DNA of 64,000 nt from Dendrophyllia cribrosa (GCA_024195265.1 JAJLRJ010000010.1:12168226-12232225); one strand, 5' to 3'. Counted from the first letter of the stretch, positions 44,052 through 53,885 are shown. A program made the numbers and translations. The notes: generated from the sequence alone by a model not told the origin.

Positions 44052-44144
44052 GTGTATATAAATGTGAATTTTAATTTTTGCAAAATGTGACAAGTGTGCT
44101 GACAGGTTGGTGTAAGGTTGGTGTAAGGTTGCTCCCAGGTTCCT

Positions 44145-44780
44145 TCAAGGTTTCTGCGAGGTTGCTGCCAGATTAACACCAACTTCATCAAAGCCCTCAA
44201 GTGGATAGCCTTCACTGTCTCTGCTTGGATGTGTGGGTTGGGGTTCCATTTCTATCAAGTCAGGTTTATGAGCAGGCTCTCGTTCAAGCATGTGTTTTGT
44301 CGTGATTATAGCAGCATTGGCATGCGCCAGCCATCGTCCGCATCGCATGGCAAGAGCCCCAGCAAGATTTGACAGCTCCTGGTTGATGATGTAGTCGTTT
44401 TTGAGTTCTTGCTGCAACTCCTTGAGATCATCGACCGGGATCACCATACCAACGCCTTTGGACACGAGCATGATAGCGGAATCAATTAAGGATTCGGTTG
44501 TCTTGTTGCCGACGTAGGCCTCGTACCTTTTGTAGTACTTGTCAACGTCCTTGTCTAACAACCGCTTGACATGATCGTGTGTGAGCTGCACGCCGATAGC
44601 TTCTTTGGCCTTGCCAGTTGAAACAAGGATTGCCAGCTTCTCACGATTGGCAGGAATTTCGTTGTTACCGGGCACAATGATGATACCAGCTATCCCAGTG
44701 GGAGGTGTGGTATCAGAGGTGGCCTCCAGCATCTGCAATACTTCGTTAAAAGCGGCCTGCTCTTCTTGTGCTTGTGCCAT
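44145..44780 (-). CDS. Conserved Polinton protein (212 aa), intact
   Basis: The ATG at 44780 (MAQAQEEQAAFNEVLQ) is preferred over an upstream TTG. Largely helical; the blocks LTHDHVKRLLDKDVDKYY, RYEAYVGNKTTESLI and NDYIINQELSNLAGALA are conserved in cnidarian Polinton homologues as I recall them. No catalytic motif is seen. TATATATGTATATA lies 20-35 bp upstream. Function unknown. Confidence 0.65.
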   Translation of the reverse strand: MAQAQEEQAAFNEVLQMLEATSDTTPPTGIAGIIIVPGNNEIPANREKLAILVSTGKAKEAIGVQLTHDHVKRLLDKDVDKYYKRYEAYVGNKTTESLIDSAIMLVSKGVGMVIPVDDLKELQQELKNDYIINQELSNLAGALAMRCGRWLAHANAAIITTKHMLEREPAHKPDLIEMEPQPTHPSRDSEGYPLEGFDEVGVNLAATSQKP

Positions 44781-44815
44781 CAGCAAGGGTATGTATATAT
44801 GTATATATTATTTTT

Positions 44816-44890
44816 GTTTAAAAATAAAAAGATATTAAAAAGTTGACACTGGCTAATTTAATAACTTTTTAATATCTTTTTATTTTTAAC
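44816..44890. terminator. AT-rich 28-bp-arm hairpin
   Basis: Arms GTTTAAAAATAAAAAGATAT... and its complement with one mismatch, 18-nt loop. It lies between the start of the 44780 gene and the stop of the 45180 gene, both minus. A 3'-end signal, structured UTR or replication-related hairpin are all possible. Confidence 0.4.
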
Positions 44891-44935
44891 ATGCCTGGCT
44901 ACACACCAAACATTTTTAGCATTATTTTTTTGTTT

Positions 44936-45180
44936 TTATTTTTCAATAATTCTCTTAATGTCGGGTAAAAGGGTTTCAAGCTCCCGTATAAGCCCCGCCA
45001 TGGTGTCTGGCATAGAATTCAGCCGCAATGGATATCTGTTGAGAAGCGTGAGGCGCAGATCCTCCTCGCCAGCGGCTTTGATATTTTGTTTTGCGCATCA
45101 AGTGTGTGTTTGCGCAATTCATCCAAAAGCTGTGAAAGCACAGTGAGCTTGTGTAGGTTGGTTGGCGCATTCATGGTCAT
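44936..45180 (-). pseudogene. Small Polinton protein (~80 aa, frameshifted)
   Basis: Starts MTMNAPTNLHKLTVLSQLL with a short helical body. A frameshift near 45085 (A-rich AACAAAATATC) separates it from a second frame that ends in MAGLIRELETLLPDIK and a stop at 44936. Size and composition match a small conserved ORF of cnidarian Polintons, function unknown. TATATA box upstream. Confidence 0.5.
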
Positions 45181-45214
45181 ATGTATGTGTATTGTATATA
45201 TGTGTGTACTGTAT

Positions 45215-45979
45215 TTACATCTTGAACTCAATTCCATACGGGTGCCTCAGTGAGAATACCAGGTGTGAGAACTTGCGGGACTTGAGCCTGGCGATAAGCT
45301 CTTTGTACTCCTCGTTGGAGAGCTCTCCGGCATAGTCTTGGAAGATGGCCTTGGTAGGCTTGCTGGAGGGCGTGTAAAAGAGCACAATCGCTGCGATATT
45401 ATCACGGTATGGCTTGGCAATGCTGGTGATCTGCTGGGTCAAGACCCACACGGATATGCCGTCATGTCTTGCGCTGAACCCTAGATTGACCAGCTGGCCA
45501 GTGCGGCCTTTGCATCTTTGGATGCTGCGCAGTCATCGAGTATGAATAGAGTGTTGGTGCATGTGAAAAAGAAGCTCGCCAACTTCAACCAGTCTTCGAT
45601 CTCATGCTGTTGGCAGACAATCACGAAGATTCGCGGATCACGGTCCACGAGCCCATCGTATGTCTTGTTCTTGACAAATGTGGGACAGAATAAAACGATG
45701 TAGTCAAAACAACCCCTAAAGGGGCCTCGCAGTTGGTTTAGAAGATACTGTGCCTTGCCAGAGTTAGTGGGTCCCACGATTAGTGCATTAAAAGGCAGCT
45801 TTCTTTGGTCCATAACCAGCACCTATATTAGTTGTTTTGCAAACAGTTGTTGGTTCATGTGGTGGTGGGGAGGGGCCCTTTGCTAGAAGTCTTTGTATTT
45901 TATTGTATGATAGTGGCCTGGTGGATGGCAGTGGAGCCGGCTTATCGTAAAACTTGCATGCTTGTTGTTTTGTGGCCAT
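45215..45979 (-). pseudogene. Genome-packaging ATPase (FtsK/A32-like)
   Basis: The ATG at 45979 starts MATKQQACKFYDKPAPL. Walker A is VGPTNSGKAQ (K and following polar residue present), Walker B LFILDDC at about 45520. The tail SVWVLTQQITSIAKPYRDN contains the conserved sensor-like TQQ and arginine region of A32-type packaging ATPases, ending HPYGIEFKM. Two frameshifts break it: near 45795-45800, just before Walker A, and near 45485-45495, after Walker B. It would pump DNA into capsids. TATATATATA lies about 20 nt upstream, with a G-run (45980-45990) in between. Confidence 0.85.
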
Positions 45980-46369
45980 GGGGGGGGGGGGTGGTGGTGT
46001 GTATATATATATGTGCCTAGTGCTGGACAGATTCCAGCTGCTGCTCATGATGTTCATCTGTGAGTCTGAGATGGTGAAGATGTGGCAGTTTGCATTTCCC
46101 GAGCCTTTGCCGTCTCGTTCGATCTCGAGTTACACGCCATCCTGTGTGTTGACGAGCCGTTGGCCGTTGCCGTGTAGGGCTGTGTCAGCCATGGACCGCA
46201 GGTCAATCCAGAGGCCAAACTTGTTGCCTGTTAGATATTTGGTCAGGTTCATGTTTGGCATGCCGCGCGCGTGTGTGTTAAAGTATCGGTTTATTTCACT
46301 CCACATGTCAGTACCACTGATGCCATCGTTTTAGACCCTGTTTGGAACCCCATTTACGGTGACCTTCAC

Positions 46370-46402
<33 letters not shown>

Positions 46403-46486
46403 ATCTTTATTTAAACTCGGTTAAAAATCTTCAGTTACACTAATAGTATTTTAATTACAATCATTTATAAAAATTAAAATAACTAT

Positions 46487-46523
<37 letters not shown>

Positions 46524-46539
46524 TGTTTCAAGTGCGCGG

Positions 46540-46578
<39 letters not shown>

Positions 46579-46868
46579 ATAATATTTTCAGGAAGAGAAT
46601 TCCACAGAAAGGCACCGCTATAGCCAAAGCTACGTTTCAAATAATCGGTACGCGGCTTTGGTAAGTTTAACTTACGGAAAGAATCACGCAGGTCATAGTC
46701 TGTGTGTCGCTCACTGAATAAATCATGCAAGTACACTGGGGCTAACCCGTTAAGGGATTTAAACATCATTTTAGCTTTCTGCTTTCTTCTTCTTAATGAT
46801 AGGTGGTCCCACTTCAAAGTTTCAAGAAGCAGGCTTGAGTTTACCTCACAGTTGGCTTGCAGAATAAC

Positions 46869-46914
<46 letters not shown>

Positions 46915-47525
46915 GAACTCAATCCATCCCAAACGGGGGCACAGTAATCGAAATGAGGTTGGATTAAAGCGTTATATATTTGTACTGCAGTGGACTGAGA
47001 AATGAAATACCTAATGCGCCTCAGAGCACCTATTGCCGAGGATATCTTCCTGCATAGTTCTTTGATGTGATTAGACCATGAAAGTCGGTCATCAATAATT
47101 AAACCTAATGATTTGGCATGCTCAACTCTATAAATTGGATGGCCATCTAATTGGATATTAATCTCACTACAATTTTCTGCAAGAAACTTTTGACGAGTAC
47201 TAATCACCATAAACTCAATTTTCGCAATGTTTAGACTAAGCTTGTTTGCTTTTAGCCAGCTACAAAGATTGTTAAGCTCAGAGTTGGTTGCTTGTTCGAG
47301 TTCGGCAAAAGTGCAACCAGGGACGGTGATATTAGTATCGTCGGCAAACATTTTTGCGCAGGATATATCGAGACAATTAGGATGATCATTTATATATATT
47401 AAAAAGAGCAAAGGTCCTAGTATACTTCCCTGGGAAACCCCACAGGTTAATCTACTTGCACTGGATAACGCTCCATTGACACTGCATTTTTGGGATCTAT
47501 TACATTAGTAGGACGCAAAAAATCG
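46370..47525 (-). mobile_element. CR1/L2-like LINE inside the capsid gene
   Basis: A 1,156-bp, 5'-truncated insertion whose 3' end (plus-strand left side) is a (TAG)n run, i.e. (CTA)n on its own strand, typical of CR1/L2/jockey clades. The left and right capsid sequences both touch CTA at the junction, so the duplication is at most a few bases or hidden in the tail. Confidence 0.85.
46497..47470 (-). CDS. LINE reverse transcriptase, C-terminal half
   Basis: The open frame carries TCGVSQGSILGPLLFLIYIN and AKMFADDTNI, RT palm motifs with the catalytic ADD, then the thumb (KSLGLIIDDRLSWSNH), and CR1-like DYCAPVWDGL, ending at 46497. The frame from 47470 is uninterrupted, but a TAA just upstream (47505-47507) and truncation at 47525 mean no full protein. 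It is better preserved than the surrounding Polinton genes. Confidence 0.85.
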
Positions 47526-48422
47526 TAGAGTGATGCCGGGGTTGAAATATTTTTCAGACTCCCTGCCGCCAGCCGTGTAGGGGTTGATGAAGAGCAGGAG
47601 GATGCCCTTGAGTGACCGGCGCTGGGGGTTCACCCGAAGATTCAGCCGTGTGTCAACGCCTTTTGTGAAGGGATGCACCCGATCTCGCATTACGAGGTCA
47701 TACGCGAACTCCTTGCCATTAGTGTAAGTGCTTGTTGCCTCGTCGGCCAGACTCTTACTTCTGATCGTCTCATACTCCAGCTGGAGGTTTTCCAACTTGT
47801 ACACGAGCTTGCTTGTGTCTGAGCCCCGGACAACTTGGGATGCGGGGGCGAGGGTTAGTTCGAAGACCAGATCATTGAATAGTGCTTGAGAATATATGAG
47901 TCCGTGATCAGTTAAGATTTGGGGATCCAGTTTGATGCGGTACTTATTCTTGTACATTGTCTCCAGCTTGTTCTCTACATCCACGCCGGAGGTCTTCATG
48001 TCACCAGCACCAGAGCGAGTCTTGCACAAATCCACACTCTGGATGCCCTCCATAATCATGTTGTCCCGCTCATCCACTGAGAGGAATAGGTCTTCGAAGA
48101 TTTTGTAGATGTCGTACCCAACCGTGTCCTGGACGGTGGTGGCGGCAAACTTTACAACGAACCTGTCCACCAGGGCCCGAGAAACATTTTGCACGAGATA
48201 GTTGTTCGCGTGGCCCCCGGCTAGGTTGATGTTGAACACCAGTGCAAGTGAGCCAGAGACGATGACATCGTGCTGACTCAGCTTGGGTACCGAGACGTAC
48301 AGTGTCTCGCCGGGATTGGCCTCAGAGGGGTTGAATGTGATGCGCTTGACGGTTCGCTCTGCCTTCATGGCGCCCAGTGTCTTTTCACTGTGAGATGGAA
48401 GTAGATTCGGTTGCACAGCCAT

Positions 48423-48463
48423 GGTATATATTTGTGTTTTAAAATTTATATTTATATATCATC
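48423..48463. promoter_or_regulatory. Bidirectional TATA promoter, capsid / coiled-coil genes
   Basis: Only 41 bp separate two divergent ATGs. TATATA occurs on each side (near 48424-48430 for the minus gene, 48453-48459 for the plus gene), so transcripts would have almost no 5' leader. Confidence 0.6.
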
Positions 48464-49844
48464 ATGGCTGAAGGCGGATATGATATACCTGGTGAGAATG
48501 AGAATACAGGGCTTGACTGGGACATAGACCACGATGATGACGACGAAGAAGAAGTTGACACAACAACCTCCTTTCAACCAGGCGGCACATCCACCCCATA
48601 CCATGGCGGCGAGCAGCATGAAATAGTCAGGCTGCCTACTGAGCAGAGTGGATTTGATCCTGAAGACATCCCTCTGCTTGAGGGCTTCATACATGATGAT
48701 GACAAAGAAGGAATGCTTGATAGAGCTAGGGATTGGTTAAGAAGGCGCTTTTCAAAGGTAGCCTTCGACAGATTAGGCCCAATTGGTTACAGTAAAAAGC
48801 AGGAAATGAAGGCAGAATAGTTTCCTTTGGGCCAAAGGGTGGAGAGACTCACATTTTCAAGCAAGATGGGTCGGACCTTCTTAAATCGTTCACAGACAAG
48901 TTCAAAAAATCTCTTGGTCCAAGCGCTGAAGAGCTTGTCTCTGAAGACAATGCATCAATAAGGGAAGAAAGACAAAGATTGAAGGTGGCAGAAAAACAAC
49001 TGAAGGAGAATGAAAGAGTTGATGTAGAACAACAACAAGCAGCAAATGAGGTGCAAAACCTTAGAAACAGAATTGAGCAAACTCAAGCGAGGATTGACAA
49101 TCTGGAGCAGAAACACGGTTCAAGCGTTGAAAATCAATCCGCGATAGAGCACCTAAAACTGCTGAAAAAGAATCTTCAAGGCGATCTTGAAACCCAGAAA
49201 AAAGAATTAGGTGCCCTTCAAAAAATACAAAAACAACGAGACCAAGAACAGGCAAAGGTTGACAAACTCAGAACACGCCTTTCTGTCAAAGAGAAGGAAA
49301 GAAATGAAGTTGAAGCAAGGCTAAACTCTAGTAAACCCTTTGATGAGTTAAACGAAAGAGAAGCCGAGCTTGAACGCGAAAACGAGGAAGACAGACGTGT
49401 CATAGAGGATGAGAACACTTCTCCATCTGATAGAGAAGCCGCGGAAGCCGGAGTTGCTGAGCGAGAAGAAGAGCTGGCAAGGCTCAGAACACAGGTTGAG
49501 GAGAGGGAACAAGCCCTGCCTTTGAGAGAGAGGGTTAGAGAAATCTTCAAGAAATACGGATGGACACTGCAAGTTGTTGTTCTGGCAGCTGGCATCACCA
49601 TCAGCGCTGTGGTACTCGCCACCTTGAATGGCCTGGCAAAGGCCACCAAGGCTATTGGAAATGGGCTTAAAGAGCTTGGCAAAAGGCAGCTGGCGCTCTG
49701 CCTGGCCTTATCGGCTCAATTGTGAGCTTCATCTTCAAAGCGGCTGGGTCGGTCATCTCCTTTCTGGGTGAACACGCTTGGCTTCTCATCCTTGCCGTGG
49801 TGGCCTTCCTGGTTGAAAGGATCACCAAGCGTGTGAGGTGTTGA
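48464..49844 (+). pseudogene. Coiled-coil membrane protein of Polinton (two frameshifts)
   Basis: Starts MAEGGYDIPGENENTG with an acidic region (DHDDDDEEE), then an amphipathic WLRRRF segment. A frameshift at about 48818 moves to the frame holding a long charged coiled coil (48979-49540). A hydrophobic segment VVVLAAGITISAVVLATL follows near 49570. After a second frameshift at about 49690 come two more hydrophobic stretches (GLIGSIVSFIFKAAG; WLLILAVVAFL), stop 49842-49844. About 460 codons. The C-terminal membrane block is recurrent in cnidarian Polintons. A minor capsid or membrane-associated role is inference. Confidence 0.6.
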
Positions 49845-49853
49845 GATTTGCGC

Positions 49854-51665
49854 TTAACTAAACCAAACGATAGCGCCTGTCAAAGCAAGCGCACCCACAG
49901 CCATGAGTGCCTTGTTTACGTGATGCGAGTCGGGTTGTGCTGGCGCGCTTGTGGTTGGGGCTGGCGCGCTTGTGGTTGAGGTGGCTGGGACTGGCGCGCT
50001 TGTGGCTGGGGCTGGCGCGCCCTGTGCCTGTGTAGCCTCTTTATGTATCGGGTTTGATGGGTGGCTGTTTGGTGGATTAATCTTTGTTGGTCCACCGTCC
50101 ATGTGGCGAAGTGAGGCTTTTTTTGTGTCCAGATTAACATCATTTTTCACACCCAGTTTCATCCCTTGCGTTGCTTCCTTGAGATTGTTGTTATACCCGA
50201 TCACGCTCTCTGTGTTGATAACCATGCGTGATGGCATGAGCCAGCTTCCGGGTGCTGTCGCAAAGTCTAGGCGCACTTTAGTTGCTTGGATGGCAAGCTG
50301 GTAACGCTGTACGCTTGTTGCAATGTCGTTCAGTATTATTGCATCCTCTAGATTGGTGAGGAATACTCTCTGCGTTTCGAACGCCCGGCCTCCTCTTCCA
50401 ATGATGCTGCTGCGGGTTTTAGCTTGTGAACCAAGAATGCAGTACACAAAGGCCTCGATTGATTGGTTCATACGCGCGAGCCCTGGCTGTGTTAGCCCCT
50501 GTGCGTAATTTGGCACAAAGTGCTCGAACTGGGTGTCCGCCCCTTGGTCATTGCGGACGAAAGATATTCCATTGGCGCGATAGTTGGGGTCGTTTCTGTC
50601 AGTCACGCGCTCATCATTGAACAGAGCTAGATCGGGATCGGGGTAGTCGTAATCGGTAGAAACGTTACCAGCTCCATATTCACCAATGTAGACATTCCCA
50701 AGACCATGGTTCTTGCCGTATGTGAAACGGAAGTCAGAACTGGGGTCAACACCGAACTCTATGCAAATCTTCTTGTACGCGTCGATGTTATACTTGTTGT
50801 CTTTCTGGTTGAATGGAGGGTCGTCTGGCAAAGCACTCACGCTTTGTTCCCCACCCATCTTGTGGAGTATTCGTCTTGTTGTGAAATAAACGTGAAACCG
50901 GTAAAACGACCGGAGCTGGGGGGTTAAGGATAGACTGGAGTTCTTATCGAAGAGAATGTCACGCGTGATTCCGCAGCCGGTTGTTGCACACCACAGTGCG
51001 AAGGATAGTTGTTGTGGCCAAAAACTCATATGCGGTCCGCCGAGCCACTTTCTTCCATATTTCGCGGTTGTGAATGAAATCTGTGTGTCCCTGAAGATAT
51101 TTCTGTATTTCGTTGTGAAATAATCAGTTGGGGTGACATAGATCTTTTGCGCTTCGTCGTTCAAGATTGCGCCAATCATCATATCCTTGTCTATTGTGGT
51201 GGAGAAATCAACAGCTGGGATTGGCTTTTCTGCATTTCGAGTCAACGATAGCTGATAGGGCAAACCACCGTCTTGATGGAGACCAAGAGCGTCTTCCATG
51301 GCTTGAGTCCAATCTTTGTGGGGTATTTCTGTAACGAGCGCCCATGAGCCAGGGCCCTCTTTGTAAAGCACTTCCCCTGTGGTGGTTTTGTGGTCGTCGC
51401 CAAAGTCTACTTGCACTTCAAAGTGGGACATATCAGCGCGCGGGAAACGCTTTTTGAAGTCTGATATCGCCTTGGCCTTGGCCGCGGCAGAGAGCTTTGC
51501 TGCTTCTGGTGTTCTCATCCAGGCTAGTGGATCTGGGGGTGGTTTTACATGGCTATAGATGTTTGGAGTAGAATTAAAAGTGGGTGGGGGGCCATAGTTG
51601 TGGCCGCCAATGTTTAGACCAAGATTTGAACTGGGATTAAATCCAACGGGCCGTCTGCCAAACAT
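49854..51665 (-). CDS. Large intact Polinton protein (603 aa), structural candidate
   Basis: The longest intact frame of the element. N-terminal low-complexity part (FGRRPVGFNPSSNLGLNIGG), then a beta-rich body with EAQKIYVTPTDYFTTKYRN, GYGRK-like turns and DYDYPDPDLALFNDERV, a Thr/Ala/Pro repeat linker (about residues 545-580), and a C-terminal hydrophobic segment ALMAVGALALTGAIVWF. The terminal TM and PAPATSAP linker suggest membrane anchoring or virion surface. Its size equals that of some virophage capsid proteins, so an alternative is that this is the hexon. I know it as a recurrent cnidarian Polinton ORF of unknown function. Its stop is 9 bp from the convergent coiled-coil gene. Confidence 0.6.
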   Translation of the reverse strand: MFGRRPVGFNPSSNLGLNIGGHNYGPPPTFNSTPNIYSHVKPPPDPLAWMRTPEAAKLSAAAKAKAISDFKKRFPRADMSHFEVQVDFGDDHKTTTGEVLYKEGPGSWALVTEIPHKDWTQAMEDALGLHQDGGLPYQLSLTRNAEKPIPAVDFSTTIDKDMMIGAILNDEAQKIYVTPTDYFTTKYRNIFRDTQISFTTAKYGRKWLGGPHMSFWPQQLSFALWCATTGCGITRDILFDKNSSLSLTPQLRSFYRFHVYFTTRRILHKMGGEQSVSALPDDPPFNQKDNKYNIDAYKKICIEFGVDPSSDFRFTYGKNHGLGNVYIGEYGAGNVSTDYDYPDPDLALFNDERVTDRNDPNYRANGISFVRNDQGADTQFEHFVPNYAQGLTQPGLARMNQSIEAFVYCILGSQAKTRSSIIGRGGRAFETQRVFLTNLEDAIILNDIATSVQRYQLAIQATKVRLDFATAPGSWLMPSRMVINTESVIGYNNNLKEATQGMKLGVKNDVNLDTKKASLRHMDGGPTKINPPNSHPSNPIHKEATQAQGAPAPATSAPVPATSTTSAPAPTTSAPAQPDSHHVNKALMAVGALALTGAIVWFS

Positions 51666-51710
51666 GATTGTATATATTTATATTTTTAAAAAAATGTTTT
51701 TATATACATA
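51666..51710. promoter_or_regulatory. Bidirectional TATA promoter, 603-aa / penton genes
   Basis: A 45-bp spacer with TATATATTTATA toward the minus gene and TTTTATATACATA toward the plus gene. Same layout as 48423-48463. Confidence 0.6.
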
Positions 51711-52384
51711 ATGGTTTTGCTAACAATCGTCGCGCCTTCGAACCCTCACACTCTATACTTCGATCACCCGCTTCCGAAACCGAGTTACATCTGTCTTGTC
51801 TCTTGCTCGATTTTCAACTCGTGGAATACTTTGAAACAAAGAGGAGAGATAAAATTGTTCAAAAATGGTAGCAGTAAAGAAGGAACCGTCATGAGACTCC
51901 ATCCAGGACATTACACTCTTGAGTCTTTGGCAAATGAATTGAAAAACGTATTCAAAGACAAAAACTTTGAATTAGGGGTCGAGACAGACACGCCCCTAGG
52001 CCAGATGATCATTTTCAAAGAATACATGGAAGAAGTGAAACTAGACCAAGACCTGTCTGAATTGCTCGGTATAAGTCCTAAATTGTTATGGCCAACAACA
52101 TTCGTCAAGCGTTTAAGGACACCAAGCACTTACTTCATCCACTGTGATCTGATCGATAAAGAACAAAACCTATTCAATGGTAAGCCTTCAACAGTTTTGG
52201 CTCGGTTTGATGTTCGTGGAAAGCCCTTTGAGAAGTTTTTTACGAATCAACACAACAGAACGTCTTGCGTGACGTCTCGTCTGGCGATTATGTAAACAGC
52301 ATATCACTGTCAGTGAAGGATGAGAACAATGACCTCTTCGGTTTCAATGGCATGCCTTTGGAATTTGAAGTTGAGATAAATTAA
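51711..52384 (+). pseudogene. Probable minor capsid (penton) protein, frameshifted
   Basis: Begins MVLLTIVAPSNPHTLYF, with LHPGHYTLESLANELKNVF, DLSELLGISPKLLWP, YFIHCDLIDKEQNLFNGK and LARFDVRGKPFEK. A frameshift at about 52225-52260 leads to a second frame ending FNGMPLEFEVEIN, stop 52382-52384. About 224 codons with a predicted all-beta C-terminal half, fitting the single jelly-roll penton protein of Polintons; this assignment is from family memory. It is transcribed away from the 603-aa gene. Confidence 0.6.
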
Positions 52385-52417
52385 AAATATAAAACCCTTT
52401 ATATACTCACATCTGCC

Positions 52418-53105
52418 ATGAGTTCTGCGAACGTGCTGCCATAAGCCCCGGAATACAGTGATACCCAACCACTTTACCCTACGCGTGAGATCAATCAAAT
52501 CAATGCAGAAGACTTCCGGCTCAAAAATATCTCTGACTTGCTGAAGGAGTTGTCTGACGAAGCCGAGCACTACAGACAAGTCGCAAAGAAATATAAACGG
52601 ACCCAATCAATAGTTCATTACTCAGCGGTTGGCCCTGGGTCGCTTTCTGTTGGGCTGTCATCAGGAGCCCTAGCCACTGCCTTGACCGGGTTGGGCATTG
52701 TTGTAAGCCCCGCACTTGCCGGTGTTGCTACGCTTTGCGGGCTGTCCTCAGTTGGCTTTGCAACTGCAAACAAACGGCTAGAACGGGAAAGTGACTAAAC
52801 ACGAGAATATCTACACACTGGCCCAGGCTAAACGCAACTCTGTCAATGAGCTGGTCTCAAAGGCTCTGGAAGACAAGAGGATTAGTGATACAGAATTCAC
52901 CATAATTACTCGTGAGGTGGAAAAATATCACGAACTCAAGGCTGCAATCAGGGATGGTGTGAAGGCATCAAAAGACGTTGCCACTCAAACACAATCGCCA
53001 GACCTCGAGAAACTCAAAAACGAACTTCGCAAGGAAGTCAAACAAGAGTTTCAAAAACAGATAAATCTTCTCACCGCAGCATCCAAGTCCGATTTGAGAG
53101 ATTAA
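52418..53105 (+). pseudogene. Polinton membrane/helical protein (stop plus frameshift)
   Basis: ATG at 52418 (MSSANVLP) is followed by an in-frame TAA at 52442-52444. The same frame then reads QINAEDFRLKNISDLLKE and a Gly/Ala-rich hydrophobic part LSSGALATALTGLGIVVSPA. A one-base shift at about 52786-52791 enters the next frame, which continues helical (ALEDKRISDTEFTIITREVEKYHELKAAI) to 53105. Homologous cnidarian Polinton ORFs carry both halves in one protein, as far as I recall. Unknown role. Confidence 0.55.
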
Positions 53106-53183
53106 ATTCTGGATTTAACCTCTATATTTCGAAGGATAAATCATTTGCGCCCAATTGAATAGACAACACGGCTGTGTACAACC

Positions 53184-53885
53184 ATGGAGAACTTTGTTAA
53201 ACAACTGGCTGAAGTACGACGCTTGGACACTAAAGGTGAATACAAACCCAAACTCGATATGCTGGATAAAGAACACAAATTTATCCTCCTACGCTCACTC
53301 GACAACTACAACAAGGAAATACGGCGTTCAAACCTACCAGAACGCCTTCATCACATTAAGGAGTGTCTTTGTCACGTGACGCAATACCACCCCAACCTAC
53401 CTTTCACCCTTTTGAATGAAAGGATAAAAGCTTGCCAAACCTGCGAAGGCAAATTAAGCCTCAGGATGTTTTCATCAGAACTTTGCTGTGAGAACTGCGG
53501 GCTCCTAGAGCCTCTGGATGGTGTGACCTTTGATTATCAAGAGCTCTATGGTGGTGATTACAAAATTACCAAAAAAAGAAGGCCCACCAAACGCTACAAC
53601 TTCAAAAACTATCTCAACAAACATCTGAAAATTTGTGAGCCTTTCATCGGCTTGTCCTCCGAAGAAATACAACATGCAAATGATACCTTCAACTTCATTG
53701 AAGAACATCTACCGGATAGAATCTCTATGCCATTTGTAGCTTACAAAATCTTAGACGCGATAGTACTAAAAGGGCCACAACGTGCTATTGTCAATTACTT
53801 CTGGCTACAAATTCCACAAAACTCAATATGTAAACACGAGCAACAATGGCAGATCGTGCTTGGAAAGATGGGTCACGTTGTGTGA
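53184..53885 (+). CDS. Zinc-ribbon protein resembling late transcription factor VLTF3
   Basis: An intact 233-residue frame starting MENFVKQLAEVRRLD. A zinc ribbon lies at about residues 84-111: CQTCEGKLSL then CCENCGLLEPLDGVTFDY. It is followed by KKRRPTKRYNFKNYLNKHL and a C-terminal helical part with FVAYKILDAIVLKGPQRAI. Ribbon, basic K-R-Y-x-F-x-x-x-L block and terminal region follow the order of poxvirus/NCLDV late transcription factor 3. That would give the element its own late promoter recognition. The similarity is by eye only. Confidence 0.55.
   Translation: MENFVKQLAEVRRLDTKGEYKPKLDMLDKEHKFILLRSLDNYNKEIRRSNLPERLHHIKECLCHVTQYHPNLPFTLLNERIKACQTCEGKLSLRMFSSELCCENCGLLEPLDGVTFDYQELYGGDYKITKKRRPTKRYNFKNYLNKHLKICEPFIGLSSEEIQHANDTFNFIEEHLPDRISMPFVAYKILDAIVLKGPQRAIVNYFWLQIPQNSICKHEQQWQIVLGKMGHVV

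Larger units (their letters stand above)
46017..48422 (-). pseudogene. Probable major capsid protein, split by a LINE
   Basis: N-terminal part 48422-47529 (MAVQPNLLPSHSEK ...) is beta-rich and open. It resumes at 46369 downward with VKVTVNGVPN, TDMWSEINRYF and NLTKYLTGNKFGLWIDL. Total length without the LINE is about 420 codons, in the size range of double jelly-roll capsid proteins such as Vp54. I recognise it as the abundant cnidarian/fish Polinton capsid family, from memory and not by search. Breaks: LINE at 46370-47525, TAA at 46331-46333, and a frameshift near 46045 just before the end at 46017. The last residues of the N-terminal open frame are LINE-derived. If the 603-aa protein next door were the capsid protein, this would be the second capsid component. 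Confidence 0.65.
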
